Shown here one piece after another: positions 8,297-15,766 of a stretch of DNA of 23,180 bases; position 1 is the stretch's first letter; the number at the start of each line of letters is the position of its first letter. Position numbers and translations under genes: made by a program. The notes beneath the pieces are model-generated. The model had not been told where the DNA came from, did not search any database, and saw only the letters and a program-made list of their open reading frames with translations. Location: positions 1 to 23,180 of the forward strand of contig JAEYQM010000013.1 of assembly GCA_023410025.1 (NCBI GenBank), read 5' to 3'. The DNA is from Bacillota bacterium (GTDB lineage Bacteria; Bacillota_I; Bacilli_A; ML615J-28; CAG-698).

Positions 8297-8341
8297 GTTT
8301 ATAACTATATAAATTTTGTTATATTAAAGGAGAATATAAAT

Positions 8342-8884
8342 ATGGAAAAATTAAATATTGGAATTATATTAGGTAGCACTCGCGAAGGAAGAGTTAGTCC
8401 TCAAGTTGGTGAATGGGTTAAATCAATTGCTGATAAAAGAAATGATGCAAATTATGAAATAGTTGATATTAAAGACTTTAAATTACCTTTATTAGGTGAA
8501 TCCGCTGATCAAGAACCAGTTATTAAATGGAATCAAAAATTAGCACAATTAGATGGATTTGTTTTTATTGTTTCTGAATATAACCATAGTATTAGCGGTG
8601 CTTTAAAGAATGCTTTAGATTCAGCACGTGAAACTTGGTACAATAAAGTTGCCGGTATTGTAAGTTATGGTTCAACTGGTGGAGCTAGGGCTGCAGAACA
8701 TTTAAGAGGAATTTTAGGTGAATTACTTGTAGCTGATGTCAGAGTACATCCTACATTATCTTTATTTTTAGATTTTGAAAACTTTACAGTATTTAAACCT
8801 CAATCAATACATGAAGCAAACATAAATGCAATGTTGGACCAAGTTAACTTATGGGGTAAAGCATTAAAGACAATTAGAAAATAA
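8342..8884 (+). CDS. NADPH-dependent FMN reductase (flavodoxin-like fold)
   Basis: 180 aa, the normal length for this family. The FMN phosphate loop is GSTREGRVSPQVGEW near the N-terminus. LPLLGE follows at about residue 50. The core motif VSEYNHSISGALKNALD is at about 79-95 and the YGSTGGARAAEHLR motif at about 109-122. These are the hallmarks of NADPH:FMN/quinone reductases (SsuE, ChrR and azoreductase relatives). The enzyme is cytoplasmic, transferring electrons from NAD(P)H to flavin, then to quinones or other acceptors. The start has AAAGGAG 9 nt upstream. It ends in a strong terminator. It may be expressed alone or by read-through from the exporters. Confidence 0.88.
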   Translation: MEKLNIGIILGSTREGRVSPQVGEWVKSIADKRNDANYEIVDIKDFKLPLLGESADQEPVIKWNQKLAQLDGFVFIVSEYNHSISGALKNALDSARETWYNKVAGIVSYGSTGGARAAEHLRGILGELLVADVRVHPTLSLFLDFENFTVFKPQSIHEANINAMLDQVNLWGKALKTIRK

Positions 8885-8889
8885 ATTAT

Positions 8890-8920
8890 AAAAAATTATC
8901 CTTATGGATAATTTTTTATT
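8890..8920 (+). terminator. Terminator of the FMN reductase gene
   Basis: A perfect 12-bp stem, AAAAAATTATCC/GGATAATTTTTT (8890-8901 with 8906-8917), with a TTAT loop. The stem runs directly into its U-rich 3' side. Confidence 0.8.
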
Positions 8921-8993
8921 ATATATAATAAGAAAGAAAATTATTATGTAATATTATTTTACTATTTAAATATAGATAAAAATGATTATTTTA

Positions 8994-9002
8994 TGATATA
9001 AT
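8994..9002 (+). promoter_or_regulatory. Extended -10 promoter at the start of the 526-aa orphan gene
   Basis: TGATATAAT is a perfect extended -10 (TG at 8994-8995, TATAAT 8997-9002). No good -35 is seen. The predicted transcription start, about 7 nt downstream, falls on the ATG at 9009, so the message may be leaderless. Confidence 0.55.
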
Positions 9003-9008
9003 ATAAAT

Positions 9009-10589
9009 ATGAAAAATAAAGAGAAGATAATTTTAAAAAACCTAATAAAAGGAAAAACTTTTGAAGACTTAAATTCTTTAATTGAATACATTTTTGTTGT
9101 TGAATGTGAGTTTAATATCATTGGAGTAGAGGCGTTATTTGAAATGATTCTGGACTTACATAATGACAAATTAGTTGAGAATGAAAAACTTCTAAAATAC
9201 CAAATCCTTGCAAATAATATTGTTTTATCAAAAAATTCTGATAAAGCCTATGATCCTAATAGTAATTTAACAAGTATCTATGAAATGGTTAGAATTATTT
9301 GTTTTATTTTTAAAGAATATGGTAAGGCTTATTTTAGTGGTTGTTTGGATAAGAGTTTAGGGATTGTTGAAGTGAATAAGAATGGTTTAAAGATTAAACA
9401 TTTTTTATATGATGCTGAGTTAAAGATTGGTGACATAGTTTACACCGGTAATTTAAATAGTGATAATTTAGCTGTTGTTACAGATATATATACAACTAAA
9501 TTAGGCAATTTACTTCCTTATATCGCTTATGTATCTACAGAGTATGTTTATAAGTTTTCATTAGGTTATTTAGATATATCAAAAATTAGTATTGAAAATT
9601 TATTTAAAGATAAATATGTAAGAGTATATTCTGATAAAGTTGATTATGTTTTAAAAATAGAAATTGAATCATTTATTGGAATGATGGTAGAATTTAGTAT
9701 TGGTGATGAATTATTAACAGGGTTTATTTCTGAGTATTTATATTTTTATAATGATAAATTTGATGGTAAGGTTATAAGAAGAATTGATTACTTTACTAAA
9801 GTAATTCTTAAAGAAAGACGTGAAGTAACTCAAGAAGTTTTTGATTTCTTCCAAATAAATAAAACACAAGCAGATTTTCTTACATATATTAATAAGAAAG
9901 AAAATTATAAAATTGCATTTAATCTCTTTAATAATTTAAATATACTTATTAAAGATAATTTGGATAAATTAAATTTGGTCGATGAAATAAATTTATATTA
10001 TCGACCCATGATAAATTTTGTTATTGCTAATGTTAACCTAAATAAACACTATCAAAAAATAAATGGTGTATGTTATAGTATTTTAGGTTATCTATCGCAA
10101 ATAAAAAAACTAAGAGATAATTTACTAAAATTTTTAATTGATAAAAAGATCGATGTTGATATAAAGATTGTTGAGATAAATATTAATGGTTTTATTAAAA
10201 AGGGATTTTTATTTGATGAAGATCTTTTAGTTGGCGATCCTGTATTTGTAAATGTAGCTAATAATTCATATGTTTGTTTTATTCATAGTGTTAAAGATAT
10301 AAAATTTTATGAATTAATTAATAAAATAGAATATTATGATTCATATCATATTACTCCAATTAAGAATATCGAAAAGATAGTAAATGAAAGAAGCAGTATT
10401 GAAGATAAAGTTATTCTTGCAAAGGTTAAAAGTGAATCTTCAGTTTTTGTTTTTAGATTCAATAATTATATCCCTTATGTTGGAGAAATGATTATCCATA
10501 ATAATGAAAGATTTATTGTTGTTGATGAACCTGTGGCTATAAGTCAAGACCAAGTAGAGTTAGAAAACATTATAAATATTGAATATTGA
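9009..10589 (+). CDS. Protein of unknown function with an internal duplication
   Basis: 526 aa, not recognised. There is no signal peptide or membrane segment, so it is probably cytoplasmic. A segment near residues 118-160 (IVEVNKNGLKIKHFLYD then LKIGDIVYTG) resembles one near 386-430 (IVEININGFIKKGFLFD then LLVGDPVFVN). This indicates two copies of a beta-rich module built around a (V/I)GD turn. A helical N-terminal part (1-110) and a helical middle (280-380) separate them. GD-centred beta modules of this kind often form small barrels that bind nucleic acid or proteins, but that is only a guess. The start codon has no Shine-Dalgarno, unlike its neighbours, and an extended -10 lies just upstream. 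No later start is better supported. The gene appears to stand alone. Confidence 0.75.
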   Translation: MKNKEKIILKNLIKGKTFEDLNSLIEYIFVVECEFNIIGVEALFEMILDLHNDKLVENEKLLKYQILANNIVLSKNSDKAYDPNSNLTSIYEMVRIICFIFKEYGKAYFSGCLDKSLGIVEVNKNGLKIKHFLYDAELKIGDIVYTGNLNSDNLAVVTDIYTTKLGNLLPYIAYVSTEYVYKFSLGYLDISKISIENLFKDKYVRVYSDKVDYVLKIEIESFIGMMVEFSIGDELLTGFISEYLYFYNDKFDGKVIRRIDYFTKVILKERREVTQEVFDFFQINKTQADFLTYINKKENYKIAFNLFNNLNILIKDNLDKLNLVDEINLYYRPMINFVIANVNLNKHYQKINGVCYSILGYLSQIKKLRDNLLKFLIDKKIDVDIKIVEININGFIKKGFLFDEDLLVGDPVFVNVANNSYVCFIHSVKDIKFYELINKIEYYDSYHITPIKNIEKIVNERSSIEDKVILAKVKSESSVFVFRFNNYIPYVGEMIIHNNERFIVVDEPVAISQDQVELENIINIEY

Positions 10590-10612
10590 AAACGTATTTA
10601 TAAGTTTATTTC

Positions 10613-10640
10613 TTGAAAATAAATATTTATATAGTATAAT
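10613..10640 (+). promoter_or_regulatory. Promoter of the lysine riboswitch/transporter operon
   Basis: TTGAAA (10613-10618), a 16-nt spacer and TATAAT (10635-10640). Transcription would start near 10647, about 15 nt before the riboswitch P1 helix. Confidence 0.75.
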
Positions 10641-10659
10641 AAATGTAACAATTAAAGAG

Positions 10660-10822
10660 TAATAGAAGAGGTAGCGATGCAAATGAGTACTATGTGGAGC
10701 AGACATGCAATGAAACATAGGAAAGGTAACCATCGCCGAATGATAAATAAGGTATTATTTATTATGGGGTTATATGAAATACGTATAACACTCCTACTTA
10801 AATGTAGAGGCGCTTTCTAGAT
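10660..10822 (+). ncRNA. Lysine riboswitch (L-box)
   Basis: The layout matches the L-box: AGAGGTAGCG at the 5' side, the GAGTA loop-E element (10685-10689), and the core GCCGAA (10735-10740). P1 can form from TAGAAG (10663-10668) with TTTCTA (10814-10819). P2 is CTATGT/ACATAG (10690-10695 with 10715-10720). A further hairpin is ATAAATAA/TTATTTAT (10743-10750 with 10755-10762), the next is GTTATA/TATAAC (10769-10774 with 10784-10789), and P5 is CTAC/GTAG (10794-10797 with 10804-10807). The family binds lysine and closes the downstream genes when lysine is plentiful. Here it precedes an amino-acid ABC importer, which identifies lysine as the likely substrate. This leader fills the 307-nt gap between genes. 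Confidence 0.92.
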
Positions 10823-10854
10823 ATTTTTTTCCTATTTTTTGGGACTTTTATCTT

Positions 10855-10875
10855 GGCGTCTATGACGCTTTTTTT
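10855..10875 (+). terminator. Riboswitch-controlled terminator
   Basis: Stem GCGTC-tat-GACGC (10856-10868) with a flanking G-T pair, followed by a run of seven T. The sequence TAGAggCGC (10805-10813), at the 3' end of the aptamer, can instead pair with GCGTCTA (10856-10862). That would break the terminator, so lysine binding to the aptamer should favour termination. Confidence 0.75.
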
Positions 10876-10896
10876 GTTATATATAGGAGGAAAAAA

Positions 10897-11718
10897 ATGA
10901 AAAAATTATTAATTGTTTTAATGTTTATGTTTGTACTTGCTGGATGTTCTAGTGAGAAAACTTTCAATTTTGAAAATAATAAATTAGTTGTTGGATTGGA
11001 AGCAGCTTATGCTCCATTTAACTGGATGGAAACAACAAAGACTGATACAAATTATCCACTTGATGGAATGAATGCATATGTTGATGGATATGATGTTCAA
11101 ATTGCAAAGATGATTGCTGATGATCTTGGACTTGAATTAGTTATTAAAATGGTTTCTTGGAAAGGTTTAATTCCAGCTTTGAAATCAGGTGTTATTGATT
11201 TAATTATTGCTGGTATGAGCCCAACTGAAGAGCGTTTAGCTTCAATTAGCTTTACAAATAGTTATTATGAATCTGAACATGTTGTAATTGTTTCTAAAGA
11301 TGGATTATACAAAGATGCAAAGAATTTAAGTGATTTCGAAAACGCGAAAGTTATTGGTCAAAAAAATACAATTTATGATGATTTAGCTGGACAAATTGCT
11401 ACTGCAAGTAATACAACTCATCAAGTTCCACTTGATTCAGTTCCAAAGATTATTAACTCAATTAAAACTGGTGTTAGTGATGTTACGGTTGTTGAAAAGC
11501 CAGTTGCTTATAGTATTATTAAGAGTAATCCAGATTTAAAATATATAACTTTAGAAGACGGATTTAATATTGATGAAAGTGACAAAATTGTATCAATTGG
11601 TATAAGAAAAGTTGATAAAGTATTATTAGAAAAAGTTAATGATGCTCTATCTAGAATATCAAATGAAACTAGAGAACAAATTATGTTAAGTGTTTTAGAA
11701 ATTGCTCCTGAGGAATAA
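10897..11718 (+). CDS. Amino-acid (probably lysine) ABC importer, substrate-binding lipoprotein
   Basis: 273 aa. A signal peptide with lipobox VLAGC (Cys17) anchors it outside the membrane. The rest is a family 3 (polar amino acid) binding protein: VGLEAAYAPFNW, then GYDVQIAKMIADDLGL, then AGMSPTEERLASISFT, where the Arg of EER normally holds the ligand carboxylate. Where most relatives have an Asp near VxxDxPV, this protein has VVEKPVAY. An insertion of about 14 residues between NWME and GYDV lengthens the first lobe. AGGAGG lies 7 nt before the ATG. It is the first gene after the lysine riboswitch, so lysine uptake is the best call. Confidence 0.9.
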   Translation: MKKLLIVLMFMFVLAGCSSEKTFNFENNKLVVGLEAAYAPFNWMETTKTDTNYPLDGMNAYVDGYDVQIAKMIADDLGLELVIKMVSWKGLIPALKSGVIDLIIAGMSPTEERLASISFTNSYYESEHVVIVSKDGLYKDAKNLSDFENAKVIGQKNTIYDDLAGQIATASNTTHQVPLDSVPKIINSIKTGVSDVTVVEKPVAYSIIKSNPDLKYITLEDGFNIDESDKIVSIGIRKVDKVLLEKVNDALSRISNETREQIMLSVLEIAPEE

Positions 11719-11720
11719 AA

Positions 11721-12437
11721 ATGATCTCAAATATTATTTCAATGGTTAAAGAATATGGTTGGCAATTCTTCGATGGTATAAAAGTGACAATGTCACTAGC
11801 AGTCTTAGGTACTATATTTGGACTAATTATTTCCCTTATGTTTAGTATTTTAAGAACTATAAAAATTAATCAAAATGATAAAAAATATATAAAAGTATTA
11901 AAATATATTGGTCATATCTTTGTAAAGATTTATGTAACTTTATTTAGGGGAACTCCAATGATTGTTCAAGCTGTAATATTCTACTATGTTTTTTATACAG
12001 CAGGAATTGAGTGGGGAGCATTCTCAGCCGGTTTATTCACTATTTCATTAAATACTGCTGCTTATCTTACTGAGGTATTAAGAAGTGGTATTGATTCAGT
12101 TGATAAGGGGCAATATGAAGCAGCCAGAAGTATTGGTTTATCTTCAGTAAAAACATTTATTTTTATTATATTCCCTCAAGCAATTAAAAATTCTTTTTCT
12201 TCAATTGGAAATGAATTAATTGTTAATATAAAGGATTCTTCAGTATTAAGTGTAATATCAGTTATTGATATATTCACGGTTGCTGACAGTGCTGCTGGAA
12301 AATATTTCTTATACGTTGAAGCAATGTTAATTGCTGCTACAATTTATTTAGTTTTAACTTTTGCTACAAGTTTAGTCCTTCGATTTATTGAAAAAAGAAT
12401 TGGCGTTCCTTCAAAGGGAATAGTAAGTTCTAATTAG
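11721..12437 (+). CDS. Amino-acid (probably lysine) ABC importer, permease
   Basis: 238 aa with about five membrane segments. It carries the HisM/GlnP-type motifs LFRGTPMIVQAVIFYY and the EAA loop YEAARSIGLSSVKTFIFIIFPQA that docks on the ATPase. It is a single permease gene, so the channel is probably a homodimer. The ATG has GAGGA 7 nt upstream, inside the end of the binding-protein gene, and only 2 nt separate the genes. It is controlled with its neighbours by the lysine riboswitch. Confidence 0.9.
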   Translation: MISNIISMVKEYGWQFFDGIKVTMSLAVLGTIFGLIISLMFSILRTIKINQNDKKYIKVLKYIGHIFVKIYVTLFRGTPMIVQAVIFYYVFYTAGIEWGAFSAGLFTISLNTAAYLTEVLRSGIDSVDKGQYEAARSIGLSSVKTFIFIIFPQAIKNSFSSIGNELIVNIKDSSVLSVISVIDIFTVADSAAGKYFLYVEAMLIAATIYLVLTFATSLVLRFIEKRIGVPSKGIVSSN

Positions 12438-12446
12438 AGGTAAGAT

Positions 12447-13160
12447 ATGATAGAAATTAAAGATTTAAAAAAATCATATGATGGTAGTGATGTCTTAAAA
12501 GGCATTAACTTAACATTTAAAGAAAATGAAGTTGTATCTATTATAGGTGAAAGTGGAAGTGGTAAATCAACACTGCTTAGATGTATTAATTTGCTTGAAA
12601 ACTATGATGAAGGAAATATACTATTTTTAGGTAAAGATATTAAGGAATATAATATTAATAATTTAAGATCTAATATCGGTATGGTATTCCAACAATTTAA
12701 TCTTTTCAATAATATGAATGTGTTGAATAACTGTACATTTGGTTTACGAAAAGTAAAATATATGAATAAAGTTGAAGCACAAAAAATAGCAATTGAAAAA
12801 TTAAAATTAGTAGGAATGGATGAATTTATAAATAGTAATGTAAATCAATTAAGTGGTGGTCAAAAACAAAGGGTTGCCATTGCTAGAGCCTTAACTTTAA
12901 ATCCTAAGGTAATTTTATTTGATGAACCTACTAGTGCCCTAGATCCTAAGAATGTTAATGAAGTACTAAATGTAATTAAAAACTTAGCAAAGACAGGAAT
13001 GACATTAATCATTGTTACCCATGAAATGAAGTTTGCAAGAGAAATAAGTGATAGAATTATTTTTATTAATAAGGGTCTTGTTGAAGTGGATGGAAGTCCA
13101 AAAAATATATTTGAAGAAAATGAAAATGAAGCTGTTAGATCATTCTTACAGTTTACATAA
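12447..13160 (+). CDS. Amino-acid (probably lysine) ABC importer, ATPase
   Basis: 237 aa, the standard length of GlnQ/HisP-type ATPases. Walker A is GESGSGKST, the Q-loop is VFQQFNLF, the signature is LSGGQ in LSGGQKQRVAIARAL, Walker B is VILFDEP, the D-loop is SALD, and the H-loop is VTHEM. It drives import through the permease encoded 9 nt upstream. The start has AGAGGT upstream. The operon ends in a strong terminator shared with the convergent spo0A gene. Confidence 0.93.
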   Translation: MIEIKDLKKSYDGSDVLKGINLTFKENEVVSIIGESGSGKSTLLRCINLLENYDEGNILFLGKDIKEYNINNLRSNIGMVFQQFNLFNNMNVLNNCTFGLRKVKYMNKVEAQKIAIEKLKLVGMDEFINSNVNQLSGGQKQRVAIARALTLNPKVILFDEPTSALDPKNVNEVLNVIKNLAKTGMTLIIVTHEMKFAREISDRIIFINKGLVEVDGSPKNIFEENENEAVRSFLQFT

Positions 13161-13195
13161 AAAACGTGTTGGTTCATTCCAACACGTTTTGTTTT
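13161..13195. terminator. Bidirectional terminator between the lysine importer and spo0A
   Basis: A perfect 12-bp stem, AAAACGTGTTGG/CCAACACGTTTT (13161-13172 with 13179-13190), with a 6-nt loop. On the plus strand it is followed by GTTTTA, and on the minus strand by TTATG after the T-rich side of the stem. It lies between convergent genes, so it can serve both. Confidence 0.88.
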
Positions 13196-14000
13196 ACTGT
13201 GCAACTGTAATCTTATTTTTATATTTTAAACGTAAATGATCAGCTATCATAGCGATAAATTCTGAATTAGTTGGTTTTGATTTATGATAACTAATTGTAT
13301 AGCTAAATAAATCCGTAATCGCATCAATATTACCTCTTATCCAAGCAACTTCAATTGCATGTCTAATTGCTCTTTCAACTCTTGATGCTGTTGTTTTATA
13401 TTTAGTAGCAACAGAAGGATATAATACTTTAGTAATACCATTTAATATTTCAATATCATTAAATACAAGACTAATTGCTTCGCGTATATATAAGTGCCCT
13501 CTAATATGAGCAGGTACACCAATTTCATGAAGAATATGAGTAATCTCTGTATCTAAGTCAAGTTTATTATCATTAAAGTTTATTGAAACACTACTTTTAA
13601 CTTCTTTGTCCTTATTTTTGTTTCCTCTGATCTCATTAATCAATTGTAATAAATGATTAAAATTGATAGGTTTAACAATAAAGTAATCAGCATCTAATTG
13701 AGAAGATTTCATCATTACATTATCGTTTGAAAAAGCTGTCATTACTATAATATTTTTAGGGCTTTTATATCTTCCGTTTTTTGATTTTAGTTCTTCAAGA
13801 ACTTTAATGCCATCAAAATTAGGCATAAAAATATCAAGGATTAGTAGATCAAATTGTGTTGTTCTTAATGCGTTTAATAGCTGAACACCGTCAGAGTAAC
13901 AACCAACAATATCTAATGAATCTTCCTTTTTTAAAAAATCTGTTAATGTTAACTGAATTTCTTTACTATCATCAGCAATAGCTATTTTAAATTTTTCCAT
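13194..14000 (-). CDS. spo0A: Sporulation/stationary-phase master response regulator Spo0A
   Basis: 268 aa, full length. Residues 1-120 are a receiver domain with acidic pair Asp10-Asp11, phospho-acceptor Asp56 (LILDIFMP), Thr88 and Lys110. After a variable linker, residues about 150-265 are the Spo0A-specific DNA-binding domain: HEIGVPAHIRGHLYIREAI, the recognition region TTASRVERAIRHAIEVAW, and the tail KPTNSEFIAMIADHLRLK. That domain is diagnostic for Spo0A. It is activated by phosphorylation, usually through a phosphorelay, and binds 0A boxes. GGAGGGG precedes the ATG. The gene stands alone, with a terminator on each side. No other sporulation gene is in the window, so whether this organism sporulates cannot be said. 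Confidence 0.96.
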   Translation of the reverse strand: MEKFKIAIADDSKEIQLTLTDFLKKEDSLDIVGCYSDGVQLLNALRTTQFDLLILDIFMPNFDGIKVLEELKSKNGRYKSPKNIIVMTAFSNDNVMMKSSQLDADYFIVKPINFNHLLQLINEIRGNKNKDKEVKSSVSINFNDNKLDLDTEITHILHEIGVPAHIRGHLYIREAISLVFNDIEILNGITKVLYPSVATKYKTTASRVERAIRHAIEVAWIRGNIDAITDLFSYTISYHKSKPTNSEFIAMIADHLRLKYKNKITVAQ

Positions 14001-14025
14001 ATTCCCCTCCGAAACCTATAGATAT

Positions 14026-14054
14026 AATGTAACATTTTTACACTAAAAATGCAA
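14026..14054 (-). promoter_or_regulatory. Promoter of spo0A
   Basis: On the minus strand, TTGCAT (14049-14054), a 17-nt spacer and TACATT (14026-14031) with extended TGT. Transcription would start near 14019, about 19 nt before the ATG. It is a sigma-A type; I see no sigma-H pattern. Confidence 0.5.
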
Positions 14055-14089
14055 TGATTATTAAAAAAATTTTATATAAAAAAGACACA

Positions 14090-14142
14090 TTCGACAAATT
14101 TCTACACGGAAGATATTTAATATATATGTGGTTTGTCGAAAA
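14090..14142. promoter_or_regulatory. Pair of inverted 0A boxes upstream of spo0A
   Basis: TTTGTCGAA occurs on the minus strand at 14090-14098 and TTTGTCGAAAA on the plus strand at 14132-14142. Both contain the full Spo0A site TGTCGAA. They face each other about 42 bp apart, near -75 and -118 from the predicted spo0A start. Autoregulation by phosphorylated Spo0A is the natural reading. Confidence 0.8.
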
Positions 14143-14150
14143 ATGGGGAC

Positions 14151-14173
14151 AAAAAAAAGCAAGTTACCTTGCT
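14151..14173 (-). terminator. Terminator of the DUF2156-GNAT gene
   Basis: On the minus strand AGCAAG-gtaa-CTTGCT (14158-14173) is followed by a run of T (14151-14157). The stem begins inside the stop codon of the gene, so the 3' untranslated region is nearly absent. Confidence 0.85.
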
Positions 14174-15749
14174 AATATTTTTCAAAAGAAATTGCTTTAA
14201 AATTTGAAAAAAATTCTTTTGTTTTTAATAAAACTTCATTATTATTAGAGAAATCAGTGTCACATAAAATATTTTTGTTTAATATTTTAATCATACTATC
14301 TGTTTTATCCGTAAATGTTAAATTATTTAGATTACAATATTCAATAATTTCTTTTCCATCATATATATAGTATCCAGTTACTAAACCTTTTTCTGTTAAT
14401 AGGAATATCTTACCATTGCAAACAATAAGTTCTTCATAGATTTCTTTAAACTTTGAAAGATCTCTTTTTGTAAATAAATCAAAGTTTTTAGAATATTCAT
14501 TATATATACCTAAAATGGTATTTAGGTCATTTGTTTCTTGATTATTTTTAATTATATATTCTTGGTTTAATCCAAAACTTACAAAACCAAATCTTTCATA
14601 ATAATTACCAACTGCACTACTTAAATAAGCAAAATCATACTCATTTTCAAGTTCAGCAAGTGTATCTTTAATAAGTTTATCCATTTTACCTAATTTACGA
14701 AATTGAGGGTGGGTTGCAACTGCAAAAATGAAACATGCTTTATATTCTTGATTCTTAATTTGTATTATTTCATCACGATAAAATAGCATACTGATAATTA
14801 CATTATTTTCAATAAGTAATTTAGTTTTTTTGTTTTTGTATCTAAAGAAATAGTCTATATATTCTTTGCTATCATCAAAACTTAAATTATAAATATTTAT
14901 TAGCTGAGTTTCAACAGGAAGTGTACATTGATATTTATGAGTAAAGAAACACGGGTTATAACTCATTTTTGATTTTCTTAAGTTTTCAAGACCCATATCT
15001 TCCTGACGATTTATATATTTTATATTGCTGAAATGTTTTATGGCAAATTCATTTACAAGTTTAGCGTATATACCAATATAGTTATCATCAGCCTTTTCAA
15101 ATAGTACAATTCCACAATCTCCATATATAGTTCCTACTGAAAAACCTACTAATCTATTATCAACAAACAGACAATCACAGAAACATTCAAGAAAATCTAA
15201 ATTATCTAATACATTAAAAATTGATTTAATTTCAGCAGTTGTTGTTTTTTTAATAATCCATTCTTCAATTAATAAAACAATGTCATTTCGATAACTTTCA
15301 TCATATGATAGAAATTGATAAGAGTATGATTTATTGAATTGATTTACTAAATTACGTTTAGCATGTAATTTCTTGCCACTATATGTTACTAAGTCACTTG
15401 CGTTATATATATATTCATTAATTTCCGGATGATAATAAAACTCATATCCACTAGGAAATAAAGGTTTTATTTCTTCGGTTATTCCTAATATATTAAAGAT
15501 TAAATTATTATCATTACAATATTTATTTATTATATCTAAACCATATGTGAAGTATAAAGGTTCACAGATAGGTGGGAAGAAGAAGTTGTCACCCTTCACA
15601 ATTGTCACTTTATCATCATTATAAATTTCAAGTTTATCATAATCTTTCCATGAATATAGGTTTGCGAAATTAAGTTCGCTTGATATATATTCAGGATGCT
15701 TATATCTATTTATGAATTTTTTATCTTCTATTTCTATCTTTCTAAACAA
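14172..15749 (-). CDS. DUF2156 domain fused to an Eis-like GNAT acetyltransferase
   Basis: 525 aa, two domains. Residues 1 to about 285 match the DUF2156 family (relatives of the catalytic domain of phosphatidylglycerol lysyltransferase): ISSELNFANLYSWKDY, a FFFPP stretch, and SGKKLHAKRNLVNQF near residue 125. Residues about 286-525 look like an Eis-type GNAT: IISMLFYRDEI, then FIFAVATHPQFRKLGKMDKL (acetyl-CoA loop RKLGKM), then YYERFGF. Proteins of each family move an aminoacyl or acetyl group onto lipids, peptides or amines; the substrate here is unknown. There is no signal or membrane segment. The start is TTG, chosen because AAAGGTGA lies 5 nt upstream and a consensus promoter lies just beyond. 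It is a single-gene unit. Confidence 0.8.
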   Translation of the reverse strand: MFRKIEIEDKKFINRYKHPEYISSELNFANLYSWKDYDKLEIYNDDKVTIVKGDNFFFPPICEPLYFTYGLDIINKYCNDNNLIFNILGITEEIKPLFPSGYEFYYHPEINEYIYNASDLVTYSGKKLHAKRNLVNQFNKSYSYQFLSYDESYRNDIVLLIEEWIIKKTTTAEIKSIFNVLDNLDFLECFCDCLFVDNRLVGFSVGTIYGDCGIVLFEKADDNYIGIYAKLVNEFAIKHFSNIKYINRQEDMGLENLRKSKMSYNPCFFTHKYQCTLPVETQLINIYNLSFDDSKEYIDYFFRYKNKKTKLLIENNVIISMLFYRDEIIQIKNQEYKACFIFAVATHPQFRKLGKMDKLIKDTLAELENEYDFAYLSSAVGNYYERFGFVSFGLNQEYIIKNNQETNDLNTILGIYNEYSKNFDLFTKRDLSKFKEIYEELIVCNGKIFLLTEKGLVTGYYIYDGKEIIEYCNLNNLTFTDKTDSMIKILNKNILCDTDFSNNNEVLLKTKEFFSNFKAISFEKY

Positions 15750-15766
15750 TTAAATCACCTTTATAC

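Noticed and set aside
8298..8325. Promoter TTTATA-16-TATATT with extended TG before the FMN reductase gene
   Set aside because: The predicted transcript would start at about 8332 and lose the AAAGGAG ribosome site at 8326-8332, so it is not a convincing promoter.
3541..8341. Bacteriocin or lanthipeptide export locus
   Set aside because: The exporters lack a C39 peptidase domain. I found no small precursor gene in the gaps at 3541-3671 or 8248-8341, and no modification enzyme.
12860..13204. Open frame of 114 codons on the minus strand overlapping the lysine importer ATPase
   Set aside because: It runs through the bidirectional terminator and opposite a well-supported ATPase, with no ribosome site.
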